Of a DNA stretch of 22,312 nt, positions 7,760-15,775 are shown one piece after another. Both the position numbers and the translations under genes were made by a program. Source of the stretch: a virus; the IMG/VR virus record IMGVR_UViG_3300024335_000052, positions 1-22,312 of that record; one strand, written 5' to 3'. Every line of letters begins with the position of its first letter. The first letter of the stretch is position 1. Under the pieces are notes generated by a model that did not search any database, was not told the origin of the DNA, and saw only the letters and a list, made by a program, of their open reading frames with translations.

Positions 7760-10700
7760 TTAGTCTTCAACCCCGTTAATAATACTAATCATTGATTTTA
7801 AATCTACCTCAAGCTGTCTAGCTAAGGGATTTTTGTCTCGTTTTACTATTGATAGTATACTGCTCAAGGCTATTAATGACTGATTAAATGGAACCTCACC
7901 AACCCTGCCGTAAGATCTAAGCATTGCTGGCTTAACTGAGCTAAGAGATTCATATTTATCAACATCTACAATGGTTCTTAATTCATCCATCGCCTCTTGT
8001 TGAGTAAACTTTTTCTGAGCAACCTGAGCTTTATATTCTACACCAAAGCCCAAACGCTCTTGAACAGCTCGACCAAGCTGAGTTCTTTCTGCTATAACTG
8101 AAGCTTTACTAGGCTGAGCCGCTTCTTCTGTAGCAATATCTACTTGCTCTTGTTCAGCAGCTTTCATTCTTTTTTGTTTAGCAGCAGCAAAAAAAGGTTC
8201 ATTTGTAGAAAAGAACGCAGGAATAATAACAGGTTCTTCTGTATCAGGCTCAAGCTGCATAGAAACTTCTTGCAAGTCTCGCCCACCAGTTTCATTTTCA
8301 ATAACTACACCATAAGTCATGCCGCCATCTTCATCATTGTAACCAACGGGCGTCAGCTTAAACTCAACAGAGTTCCAATCTATATCTTTATTTGGAGAAT
8401 TTTGCGCTAAAGAAGAGCGGATATAGTCCATAAATGCTTGCTCATTGCCCTTGGCAGTAACAGACAATGGATACAATGTTTGGCTAGAGCCAGACAGAGT
8501 AATGATTCGATTATCCTCAACAAAGTTTTTATCTATATCAGACTGAAGATTAGAGATTAAATCATCAATAGACTCAGGTTTAATTTCACCAGCGTTCTTA
8601 AAGTAATGCATTCTTGTTTTGGTAAGCAATCTATCAAACAAGTTTGCATTCATTCGAGCTTCCGGAAAATTGTTAGCAACAAATTCTCTAGCGTCCTTTA
8701 CACCTTCTCCTTTAAAGTAATCATTCATCTGAGCCTTAAGTGCAGGGTTGCCCATAGTGGTTTTTATTTTTTGCATATGAACTGCTAAGGCAGTTGGGTC
8801 AGTATTGATTTGACTAAATGAAACGGCTTCATCCATTAAAACTTTTTGACTCGAGGTAAGCGAAGAAGATCCGCGTGACTCAACTTCTAGCCCTTGATCT
8901 GTCACAAACTCAGAAGCCTTTGCGTAAGTCACAAGAACTCTTTTGATCTGATCGGGGTCAGTAATGTTTCCGTTAAGGAACGAATTAATAGTATCTACTT
9001 GAGCTTGAGGCCAGATAGAAGAAGACGTTTGAGAAAGTATTTCAGTTAGCTGTGCGTACTCAGGCTCATCGTATTTTGAATTAGTGTAAAAATCATCAGG
9101 TACACTTAGAAGCCTTCCAAACTTAACACGATCATCTTTAGTTGCTTCTCCAAGAGTACCATCAAAGGCATCTCGTATAAGCTTATCATCAGAAGCAATC
9201 CTCACATTAAGATTGTAGCGTCTCTTTGCTCCATCGCTATATCTTTCTACAGATGCACCATATGCAGACGAATCATCAAACGCCTCTCTAGCTTTATCTA
9301 TTACGGCTTTTCGCTGAGAACTAACAAGATTATTAGGATCGACTCCATCTCTAGCATAAAGTGCAGCAGCCTCTATTGCTTTGGGATTAGTCATGCCGCT
9401 AAATGCAAAGCGAATAAAAGACTCCGAAGTTTTGTTCTTTAGCGCACTTTCAAACTTTTCCCTATCACCAGCTTGCAATTCAGTTTTGTTTAGCTCGTCT
9501 AATGAATTTTCTCTAATCAGCTCAATTTGCTCAACACTTTCTGCTGAGAATAAATTAGGAAATGTTCTTCCCTTGAGGTAATCATTGTAATCAAGAGCAT
9601 TATCTGTTTTCGTTTGAAACTCTGAAAAACGAACCTCATCGCTTACACCTTCTGCATATGATATAGCTTCAGTTAAAAACTGAGGGTTTTGACTACTCCT
9701 TGCCATATCAGTTAAAGTAATTGCTAAAGACTGCGAGGCTTCATTAACTCTATTTAAGTTGTCTGAAGTTGGGTTTGCTAAATACTTTTGAATATTAACA
9801 ACATCTTCTACTGAGGTAGCTTCAGCAAACAAGTTATTAATCACTCCGCTTTTAACGTTGTTTAATCTTCTAAAAGACCCAGATGTAATAGATTCTATTT
9901 CGGCTTGAGTCGCACCTGACTCGATTAAATTAAGCTGAGTCTGTAAATCAGTCATATAACTGGAAACTGCATCTGAAGCCGTTCCCGCAACATCTGAATT
10001 AGCTCCGCTAATTAGATCAAAGTATTCACTGTTATCTTTAGATTTGGTATCTAAATCATCTGCAATACGTTTGCGCGTTTCCATTTCAGCAGTAAGTCTG
10101 GTTTGGTTTAAACCATCTTGTAAAAGCTCAGTGGCAAAAGCAGCAAACGATTCTGTAAATGTTGCACCTTCGCTGACAAGGGTATTATAAGTATTATTAA
10201 ATCCCTTGTCGCTAAGACCTGATAAATCACCACTGTCTATAGCATTTAAAGCAGACTCAAGATCAAAGCGTGAAGCATTAGTTTTTATTGCTTGATTTAA
10301 TTCATATCTAAACTGGCCTTGAACCTTTGCGAGCTTTCTATTCTTGGCGTTGCCAATAGTTTCACTAGATAGAATGGTGCCAGCAGCAATATTATCTGCA
10401 TCCAGCTTTTCGGCAGATAAAATTAAACTATTTCCAAGCTCATCGTTACCAGCGGCAAATGAGTCTTCAATGTTGAGAGAAGCTTCAGAGTTATTAAACT
10501 TATAAAGAATTGCATCGTTGCGTTCTTGTCTAGCAATAGCTTGAGACTGTAGCGCTATATACTTTTGGTTTTGAACTGCATTTCCTATGCGAACAATTTC
10601 ATTTTTAAATACAGTAGATTCTTCTACATTACTCATGCCAGCAATGTATTCAGACATAGAAGACTTAAATGCCTCGGGGCTTCTTCTATGTTTTAATGCT

Positions 10701-11047
10701 AACTCTTTTGATTTGCTTTCAATTTCTGAGGCTATTTCTTGCTCAAAACGAGATAGCAAAACTTTTTGATAAGCCTTTAATGCATAACGCCCCATTCCTT
10801 TTGGGCCATCATAACTCTTTGGCCTACCTGTATCTGGATCAAGTGCAGTTATTTCAGAAGCCTCTAAAGCTTGAGCGCTTTCAATCCCTGCTTGCTGCGC
10901 GTCTTCAACAGCGCGTCTAAAAAAATATTGTTGGGCTTGATTTGCAGATCTAGCAACTTGTTCTCCAATAATCTGACCAGCAGAAGAGGATCTAGCTATA
11001 CCAATGGGGCCAATAGCAAATTGTTTTTTTTCTCTTATAACAGCCAT
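7760..11047 (-). CDS. Internal virion protein, T7 gp15-like
   Basis: This 1095-residue protein lies between the gp14-like and gp16-like genes, the place of T7 gene 15 (747 residues). The first 35 residues (AVIREKKQFAIGPIGIARSS, then GEQVARSANQ) match the usual opening of gp15-type ejection proteins in marine podoviruses as I remember them. The rest is mostly predicted helix, rich in Ser, Asp, Gln and Glu, without signal peptide, membrane segment or catalytic motif that I can see. Its size exceeds the T7 protein by almost half. In T7 the gp15 and gp16 proteins leave the capsid and build the periplasmic part of the DNA channel; the same is inferred here. Its ATG shares one base with the stop of the gp14-like gene (TAATG), and the gp16-like gene follows with no gap. 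Confidence 0.78.
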   Translation of the reverse strand: MAVIREKKQFAIGPIGIARSSSAGQIIGEQVARSANQAQQYFFRRAVEDAQQAGIESAQALEASEITALDPDTGRPKSYDGPKGMGRYALKAYQKVLLSRFEQEIASEIESKSKELALKHRRSPEAFKSSMSEYIAGMSNVEESTVFKNEIVRIGNAVQNQKYIALQSQAIARQERNDAILYKFNNSEASLNIEDSFAAGNDELGNSLILSAEKLDADNIAAGTILSSETIGNAKNRKLAKVQGQFRYELNQAIKTNASRFDLESALNAIDSGDLSGLSDKGFNNTYNTLVSEGATFTESFAAFATELLQDGLNQTRLTAEMETRKRIADDLDTKSKDNSEYFDLISGANSDVAGTASDAVSSYMTDLQTQLNLIESGATQAEIESITSGSFRRLNNVKSGVINNLFAEATSVEDVVNIQKYLANPTSDNLNRVNEASQSLAITLTDMARSSQNPQFLTEAISYAEGVSDEVRFSEFQTKTDNALDYNDYLKGRTFPNLFSAESVEQIELIRENSLDELNKTELQAGDREKFESALKNKTSESFIRFAFSGMTNPKAIEAAALYARDGVDPNNLVSSQRKAVIDKAREAFDDSSAYGASVERYSDGAKRRYNLNVRIASDDKLIRDAFDGTLGEATKDDRVKFGRLLSVPDDFYTNSKYDEPEYAQLTEILSQTSSSIWPQAQVDTINSFLNGNITDPDQIKRVLVTYAKASEFVTDQGLEVESRGSSSLTSSQKVLMDEAVSFSQINTDPTALAVHMQKIKTTMGNPALKAQMNDYFKGEGVKDAREFVANNFPEARMNANLFDRLLTKTRMHYFKNAGEIKPESIDDLISNLQSDIDKNFVEDNRIITLSGSSQTLYPLSVTAKGNEQAFMDYIRSSLAQNSPNKDIDWNSVEFKLTPVGYNDEDGGMTYGVVIENETGGRDLQEVSMQLEPDTEEPVIIPAFFSTNEPFFAAAKQKRMKAAEQEQVDIATEEAAQPSKASVIAERTQLGRAVQERLGFGVEYKAQVAQKKFTQQEAMDELRTIVDVDKYESLSSVKPAMLRSYGRVGEVPFNQSLIALSSILSIVKRDKNPLARQLEVDLKSMISIINGVED

Positions 11048-11508
11048 TATATGCCTCCGCTAGAGCCTTTACCTGTACTACTATAGTCGGCAATGCCTTG
11101 AGCCATTGTGGTAAATGCACCAATAGTTGCTGCTTGCTTTCTTGCTCTGCCTTCTACTCTCATTGTAGTTGCCTGTTGTTGAAGTTTCATTTGCTCAAAG
11201 AAACCCATAAGATCAGATCTTCCTGTGTCTTCTGCAACAACTTCTTTTTGCCTTTGAAGAAAGGCAGATACAGATTTATCAGAACCAACATCTCTGCCAG
11301 CCGCATAAAATGCAGAAATATTAGCCTTTACATTGTATCTATACTGCTCAAGCCTGTCATTATGACGTTGAAGTGTTTCAACTTTACTAAGCTCTCTTTG
11401 TGTTTCAGTATTAAATGCATCAAGTTCAGCAGACTCTTGAGCAGCTTGCCCAGCAGCCATTTGTCCAAATGCACTAATTCCAGCAGCAATTAATTGAAAG
11501 GCAGACAT
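11047..11508 (-). CDS. Internal virion protein, T7 gp14-like
   Basis: This 153-residue protein (T7 gp14 has 196) begins with an Ala/Gly-rich hydrophobic helix (LIAAGISAFGQMAAGQAA, residues 6-23). A long charged helical region follows, containing YNVKANISAFYAAGRDVGSD and, further on, GFFEQMKLQQQATTMRVEGRA. This pattern is typical of the small ejection protein that T7-like phages insert in the outer membrane. Position supports it: it follows the tail nozzle gene and precedes the two giant internal proteins. Both ends overlap neighbours by one base in TAATG, so expression is probably coupled. The family call rests on order and pattern more than on a diagnostic residue. Confidence 0.75.
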   Translation of the reverse strand: MSAFQLIAAGISAFGQMAAGQAAQESAELDAFNTETQRELSKVETLQRHNDRLEQYRYNVKANISAFYAAGRDVGSDKSVSAFLQRQKEVVAEDTGRSDLMGFFEQMKLQQQATTMRVEGRARKQAATIGAFTTMAQGIADYSSTGKGSSGGI

Positions 11509-13754
11509 TAGACTATTAACTCCGCTACTAATCCATTTACTTGCATCTCAGCAGGATTATCCTGCTCAATGGTAATCTGTGGATTTCTATTATATCCCAG
11601 CAATCTTACTTCCTTCTTGCCAGTAAAGTTTGAACTAATTACCGGCCTGTTGTTTACCCTTAAAGAATCCGTATTCTTTACATCAACAACTACATTGGTA
11701 ATGCCTCTGACCTCGCCTGTTGCTGGCCCATTACCCATAGAAGCATCTACAGGATTACTTACAATCTTGGCTGTAAATGCTCTGCCTACCCAGAAGTTTC
11801 CACCAAAACTTTGATATGCGCTTACATCTACTGAAGCAACTCCACTATTGCTTACAACAGGATGCTCACCAAGCCATGTTGTAGGAGTAGTCCATACGCC
11901 AAGAGTAACTGTATCACCAACAGAATAAAGGCTAGAAACATCAATCCAAGGATACCCAGCTACATAAATAAAGTTATCTATACCCATATCTCTTGAGCCT
12001 ACACCTGACAAAGAAGCTTTGGTAAACTCACATAAGCAAAGCTTATTGCCATAGTAAACATTCGCAAACAAACGATTGTGAATAGCAACAACAGAAGAAA
12101 ATCTGCCATCTGTTGTTACCCTAGTCCAAGACGCTTTCTTCTCTGCTCTGTTAGAACTAAACAAAGATATATCGCCATTACCCAAGGTTATAGCCGCATA
12201 GGAATCAGGCAGGTCAAAGCCGCTATGAACAACAGTTAAATACTTAGGACTATCTATTAAATGAGAGGCAATAGTAGATATTGAAGTCGCAGTATAAGCT
12301 TCTTCGGTATCTGTGTATAAATATTCTCTTACTGTCCTGCCACCCATCTCCGCAAAGATAGTAGCGCCATCAATAGAGGTTGGCTGAACAAACTCAGTAC
12401 CATATGGTGTTTGCTTTCTGATCTGAGCGTTTGTTGGCGTAATGGCTTGGTTCAAGTAGGTAGGTACATACAATTCACCAGTCGCAGTAAAGATCTGCAA
12501 GTCACGGTTAGAAACCATATATCTAATTTGGTTTACATCGCCTGTTGCAGCAACAATCTGAATTGAATCAGAATCGGCAGCATCACCTACGTCAAAGTTA
12601 AAAAAGCTACCAACCTTGCTCATCCAAATATTATCTGGCTCTGCTATTGTTCCACCAAAGCACAGGCGGTTTTCATGAAAAGTAACGGCCGCAGGATAGC
12701 CTCGAACAGCCGACCAAGACTGCTCATCCCAGTCTCGGATTGGTGCATGAGAAACCACCTTAACATTACCACCGCCATCTTCACTGTCATTTGCAGTACC
12801 TCCAGCTTGATAAGTGTAAGTATTCTCGTCAATAATCTCTCTAACTTGATCCGTAACATTTAATTGAGCAGTGTTAATTCCACCAGTTGCACTAGCGCCT
12901 TCTATTGTAATTGCATCACCAACATTAAGGCCATGATCTAAATGAGTAATCTCTACAAGATTAGAGCCATCAGCAGTTCTTAATGGATTTAAAACAGACA
13001 ATCTTATTTTAAGTGTGTCTAAAACATCGCCAGTAACTACTGTAGCCGAAGTATAGCCTGTAATTAAAATTTCAGACTCATGATACCGAACAGTAACCCC
13101 AACGTGATTTGGAACCCAATAATTTGCGCTTGTTGTAAGTGTAATGCCAGTGCCACTTATTGCTGATGGATCTAGCGTTACGCCATTAGCTTGAAACGTA
13201 GAGTAAGGTTGATAGGTAACTTTGTTATCAGCCCTTTGATCAAAGCTATAAACACTAATTTCAAACGCATCTAGCGCAGTTCTTGTAAGCATACGCGGCG
13301 CAAACAAAGGATGGCAGATAAACATTACATCGCCATATTGAGCAAAGGTATATTCTTGCAAATACTCTTGATCAAATGGCAAAGCGTTACTGCTAGTATC
13401 CTGAGTAATAGTTTCTACAAGATGTAAGTCACCAGCAGTGGTATAAGTTCCAGCGTCATCTAAGAAAAAACAACGAACCTTTTGATGCTCAACAGAAATT
13501 ACATATGATTCATTATCATCAAACTCAAACTTAAATAAGTGAGATTGCTCTGGATAAGTTCCATTATAAGTTATGCTATAGTTATAATGATTCTTTAAGC
13601 CATGACGCTTTTTCAAAGCACCCTCAGCCGTAACAATCATATTCTCTACGCGCTGTGCAGAAGAAACATACACAGCAGAATCCGTTCTCATTATCAAAGA
13701 ATCGCTGATTTCGCCAAACTGAAAGCTATTCTGTGGTACTCTAACTTTCTGCAT
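11508..13754 (-). CDS. Tail tubular protein B (nozzle), T7 gp12-like
   Basis: The protein has 748 residues (T7 gp12 has 794). It opens with NSFQFGEISDSLIMRTD and RVENMIVTAEGALKKRHG, the conserved start of this family, and residues 351-390 (RGYPAAVTFHENRLCFGGT, then DNIWMSKVGSFFNF) form its signature core. Residues about 260-333 look like an inserted beta domain with ITHLDHGLNVGDAITIEGA and NTYTYQAGG, resembling the FCCH-type insertion found in many phage tube proteins. The product forms the distal tail nozzle beneath the gp11-like ring. It overlaps both neighbours by one base (TAATG). Identification is firm; the name of the inserted domain is less certain. Confidence 0.9.
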   Translation of the reverse strand: MQKVRVPQNSFQFGEISDSLIMRTDSAVYVSSAQRVENMIVTAEGALKKRHGLKNHYNYSITYNGTYPEQSHLFKFEFDDNESYVISVEHQKVRCFFLDDAGTYTTAGDLHLVETITQDTSSNALPFDQEYLQEYTFAQYGDVMFICHPLFAPRMLTRTALDAFEISVYSFDQRADNKVTYQPYSTFQANGVTLDPSAISGTGITLTTSANYWVPNHVGVTVRYHESEILITGYTSATVVTGDVLDTLKIRLSVLNPLRTADGSNLVEITHLDHGLNVGDAITIEGASATGGINTAQLNVTDQVREIIDENTYTYQAGGTANDSEDGGGNVKVVSHAPIRDWDEQSWSAVRGYPAAVTFHENRLCFGGTIAEPDNIWMSKVGSFFNFDVGDAADSDSIQIVAATGDVNQIRYMVSNRDLQIFTATGELYVPTYLNQAITPTNAQIRKQTPYGTEFVQPTSIDGATIFAEMGGRTVREYLYTDTEEAYTATSISTIASHLIDSPKYLTVVHSGFDLPDSYAAITLGNGDISLFSSNRAEKKASWTRVTTDGRFSSVVAIHNRLFANVYYGNKLCLCEFTKASLSGVGSRDMGIDNFIYVAGYPWIDVSSLYSVGDTVTLGVWTTPTTWLGEHPVVSNSGVASVDVSAYQSFGGNFWVGRAFTAKIVSNPVDASMGNGPATGEVRGITNVVVDVKNTDSLRVNNRPVISSNFTGKKEVRLLGYNRNPQITIEQDNPAEMQVNGLVAELIV

Positions 13755-14332
13755 TAGCTACGCCTTTGACTTACAAACCTCGAAGTGTTTAGCTTTTTAG
13801 TTGTTTGCTGCTGTGAATCAAGCCTACGCGCTCTCATTAAGAACTGCTCACCCTTTTGCTCCATTAAAGAAGCTAACTGAGCATCCCTAGCGACTGAGAT
13901 GGAAAGCATAGCAGCTACTTGAAACTCTACAGCCATTGTAAAGTAAGGAGGCCAGTAAGCCTCATCTGCTCTAAATATATAATCAGCTACAAGAACCTCA
14001 GTTTCGTTAGCATCGCAATAAACCTTATCGCCATAAGTATTATAGATAATAGGTTCATCGTTTATTGTTACAGCACTTAGCATAATAAGATCAGACGGAA
14101 GCTGGTAAGCTGCATCGTATCGACCCGTTGGTGCCGCTACAAGTCTACTAATCTGCTGTTGATTAGTAGCAAAGCGCCATCTTGAGTTAGTTAGCGCAGC
14201 GCGAGCAATATCCTCATATACAGCGTCAACCACATCAGCTTCAGCCGTTCCCTCATCAAACGATTGAATAGGCGAGCCACCCATTAGTATAGAAGCGCGG
14301 GAGCATATTTTAATTGCTGTATTTGCTGGCAT
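13754..14332 (-). CDS. Tail tubular protein A (gatekeeper ring), T7 gp11-like
   Basis: The 192-residue length is close to T7 gp11 (196). Features of the family are visible: the opening helix AIKICSRASILMGGSPIQSF, then YEDIARAALTNSRWRFATNQQQISRL, then YQLPSDLIMLSAV, and a basic C-terminus. The product forms the ring between portal and nozzle. The gene lies between major capsid and gp12-like genes, as in T7. There is no ribosome binding site in the 9 bases before the ATG; instead an AGGAGG lies on the far side of a hairpin that could bring it to 9 bases from the start codon. The 3' end shares one base with the gp12-like start. Confidence 0.88.
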   Translation of the reverse strand: MPANTAIKICSRASILMGGSPIQSFDEGTAEADVVDAVYEDIARAALTNSRWRFATNQQQISRLVAAPTGRYDAAYQLPSDLIMLSAVTINDEPIIYNTYGDKVYCDANETEVLVADYIFRADEAYWPPYFTMAVEFQVAAMLSISVARDAQLASLMEQKGEQFLMRARRLDSQQQTTKKLNTSRFVSQRRS

Positions 14333-14363
14333 AAGAAGTTAGGGGGCTTTCGCCCCCCCTCCT
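14333..14363 (-). terminator. GNRA-loop hairpin after the capsid gene; possible terminator and ribosome-site bridge
   Basis: On the minus strand GGGGGC (14357-14352) pairs with GCCCCC (14347-14342) around a GAAA loop, a very stable 6-bp GNRA hairpin. It follows the capsid stop, the place of the T7 terminator after gene 10, but the following TAACTTCTT is only a weak U-tract, so termination would be partial. AGGAGG (14363-14358) precedes the hairpin and the gp11-like ATG follows it. If the hairpin is looped out, AGGAGG lies 9 bases from the ATG. Confidence 0.65.
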
Positions 14364-14364
14364 A

Positions 14365-15174
14365 TTAGTTGTTGTCGAGAACTTCAAACACACCGTCATC
14401 ATCGATAACGACAGAACCCATAGACATCATTGATGTCGCAAGGTGCGCTACCTTCTGCGGTACATAGTTGACCTCGGTTTGAACATCAGAGTTAATGCCA
14501 ATGCCCACAGCGCGAGCGTGGTAAGCAAAGTTTTTGCCGCCAGCTACCGCTGAAGTTGAGAAGATCTTGAATCCCAAGAACTCTTTCATTGTCATGCCAC
14601 CAGCAAACGGAAGGTTTTGTGGCCCAACGTAGTCTGATGAAGCAAACTCATTAATGTTAAACAAGTCAGCAAATCCAGACGGAGACATAGCTAAGTAGCG
14701 CTGTCCGTCTTCTGGAATATCTTCTGCACCAAATGTTTGGAACAAGGTCAGAAGATCTGCTTTAACAAGCGCACCGCCTGTGTCAGCAATCTGAGTTGAG
14801 TTAGCACCAGCATCCATAGCTGCTACAATCAAAGCATCAGTTTGGCGACCCAAAGCAGCAGCAGCAGATTGCGCTACAGCTTGACGCTCGTTGATGTTGA
14901 TTTTCAATTCATCCAGCTTGTCGATATACTCAGCTGCATAGTAATCAGCCATAGTCGCTTCGACATTGGTGTGCGCTAGTTCCATTGTGGAAACATCGCC
15001 ATTGCGTGTTTTAGTTGATGCAGTGCCTTTTCCAATTACTTGGAAACGTGCAGTTGAACCAGTCACATTGGTTGAGCGTACTGTGTTGCGGAGTTTAGAA
15101 CCCATACGCTGATATGCCATGTGAACTTCTGATTCAAACTGTTTGATAAAGGCTTGGTCAATAGTATTAGCCAT
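14365..15174 (-). CDS. Major capsid protein
   Basis: This is a 269-residue protein. The start (MANTIDQAFIKQFESEVHMAYQ, with SKLRNTVRS soon after), the GKGTAST motif near residue 49, the AEYIDKLDELKININERQ segment and AAAALGRQTDALIVAAMD all match a family of short phage capsid proteins with the HK97 fold that I know from podoviruses (I believe Pfam Phage_capsid_2). It is shorter than T7 gp10A (345) and shows no separate delta domain or frameshifted extension. It follows scaffold and the gp13-like gene and precedes the tail tube genes. The ribosome site is AGGA, 7 bases before the ATG, after a 79-base leader that contains a direct repeat; hairpins lie on both sides of the gene, so its expression may be set apart from its neighbours. 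Confidence 0.9.
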   Translation of the reverse strand: MANTIDQAFIKQFESEVHMAYQRMGSKLRNTVRSTNVTGSTARFQVIGKGTASTKTRNGDVSTMELAHTNVEATMADYYAAEYIDKLDELKININERQAVAQSAAAALGRQTDALIVAAMDAGANSTQIADTGGALVKADLLTLFQTFGAEDIPEDGQRYLAMSPSGFADLFNINEFASSDYVGPQNLPFAGGMTMKEFLGFKIFSTSAVAGGKNFAYHARAVGIGINSDVQTEVNYVPQKVAHLATSMMSMGSVVIDDDGVFEVLDNN

Positions 15175-15253
15175 TTTACAGTCCTATTTTGAAGTTACAG
15201 TTGCCAACGGGTATCCACTCTTTCACTTCGGCAAGGGTATCCTTTCGGGCCTT
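15175..15253 (-). promoter_or_regulatory. 79-base leader of the capsid gene with GGATACCC direct repeat
   Basis: One of the few gaps between genes in this block. On the minus strand GGATACCC occurs at 15242-15235 and again at 15216-15209, 26 bases apart. The stretch GAAAGG also occurs twice just before the first copy. Short pairings are possible, such as TTGCC with GGCAA and GAAGT with ACTTC. The ribosome site AGGA follows. This looks like a structured mRNA leader or a protein-binding site, but I recognise no known family. Confidence 0.4.
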
Positions 15254-15775
15254 TCAGTGCGTTATGGGCCGTAATTCCCCATCGTAAACACTTTTTTCAT
15301 TTGGATTGCAACGCACAAAATCAACGTACTTATGCGGAGGGGAGCTAGTCACACCCACGGGCTCAAAGCCTAACCATACTGCCCAGTCTACCATAAACTC
15401 ATAATCAGCAAGTATAGTCATAGTCATCTGCGGTTGAGTTTTGTCCAGATAATTAACAAGCATCTTAGAGCCGCGAGCTATAGTTGTGAAGTTTTCTTTT
15501 ACCTTGTCAGAAAACATAAAGAACATCTGAGGATAATCTTGATCTTCAGCATACCAAAGACCGCCTACCGCAGTAAATATCTCACCCTCTTTACGAACTA
15601 GGTAGCATTCAGAACATTCATACATTTCTGTAATGGCTTGCTTAATATCCAAGTGACCAAGGATTTTAAGCTCTCTTATATTTTCCTGACTCAGATTGGC
15701 AGCAACCTCATCAATATGGTCAGAAGTAAAAGGGGTTAAGTAAAACTTACCCCTTTTGAGAATCTTAACCTCCAT
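15254..15775 (-). CDS. T7 gp13-like protein (GNAT-like fold)
   Basis: The 173-residue protein resembles the T7 gp13 family (DUF2833), whose members have an acetyltransferase-like pattern. Seen here are an N-terminal strand-helix (YLTPFTSDHIDEVAANL), the segment YECSECYLVRKEGEIFTAVGGLW, then MFFMFSDKVKENFTTIARG, and VDWAVWLGFEPV, which fits the last helix and strand of a GNAT fold. The classic acetyl-CoA loop is not obvious, so enzyme activity is doubtful. In T7 gene 13 lies after the tail tube genes; here it sits between scaffold and capsid. It overlaps the scaffold end by 11 bases. The first codons contain a terminator-like hairpin (15757-15728). Its role in the virion or in capsid assembly is unknown. 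Confidence 0.72.
   Translation of the reverse strand: MEVKILKRGKFYLTPFTSDHIDEVAANLSQENIRELKILGHLDIKQAITEMYECSECYLVRKEGEIFTAVGGLWYAEDQDYPQMFFMFSDKVKENFTTIARGSKMLVNYLDKTQPQMTMTILADYEFMVDWAVWLGFEPVGVTSSPPHKYVDFVRCNPNEKSVYDGELRPITH
15309..15319 (-). promoter_or_regulatory. One-mismatch relative of the TTTGTGCATTG motif
   Basis: TTTGTGCGTTG on the minus strand differs from the three-copy motif at one base. It lies near the end of the gp13-like coding sequence, about 135 bases before the capsid start and after the internal hairpin, so it could drive the capsid gene. It is inside codons for VRCNPN, and a chance match is quite possible. Confidence 0.25.
15728..15757 (-). terminator. Terminator-like hairpin inside the start of the gp13-like gene
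   Basis: Minus-strand arms AAAAGGGGTAAGT (15757-15745) and ACTTAACCCCTTTT (15741-15728) pair over 13 bases with one bulged base and a 3-base loop. The second arm ends in TTTT followed by ACTTC. The form is that of a bidirectional intrinsic terminator, yet it falls within codons 7-16 or so. It may attenuate transcription between the scaffold and capsid genes or be an RNA processing site. Confidence 0.55.

Noticed and set aside
7760-11047. Lytic transglycosylase or other enzyme in the gp15-like protein
   Set aside because: I found no catalytic motif; the protein reads as a helical structural component throughout.
15175-15253. Hammerhead ribozyme or theophylline-aptamer-like RNA in the capsid leader
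   Set aside because: Words such as CTGAAAG, CGAAAGG and GATACC resemble pieces of these RNAs, but the hammerhead core CUGANGA is absent and the aptamer is synthetic; pairings do not match.
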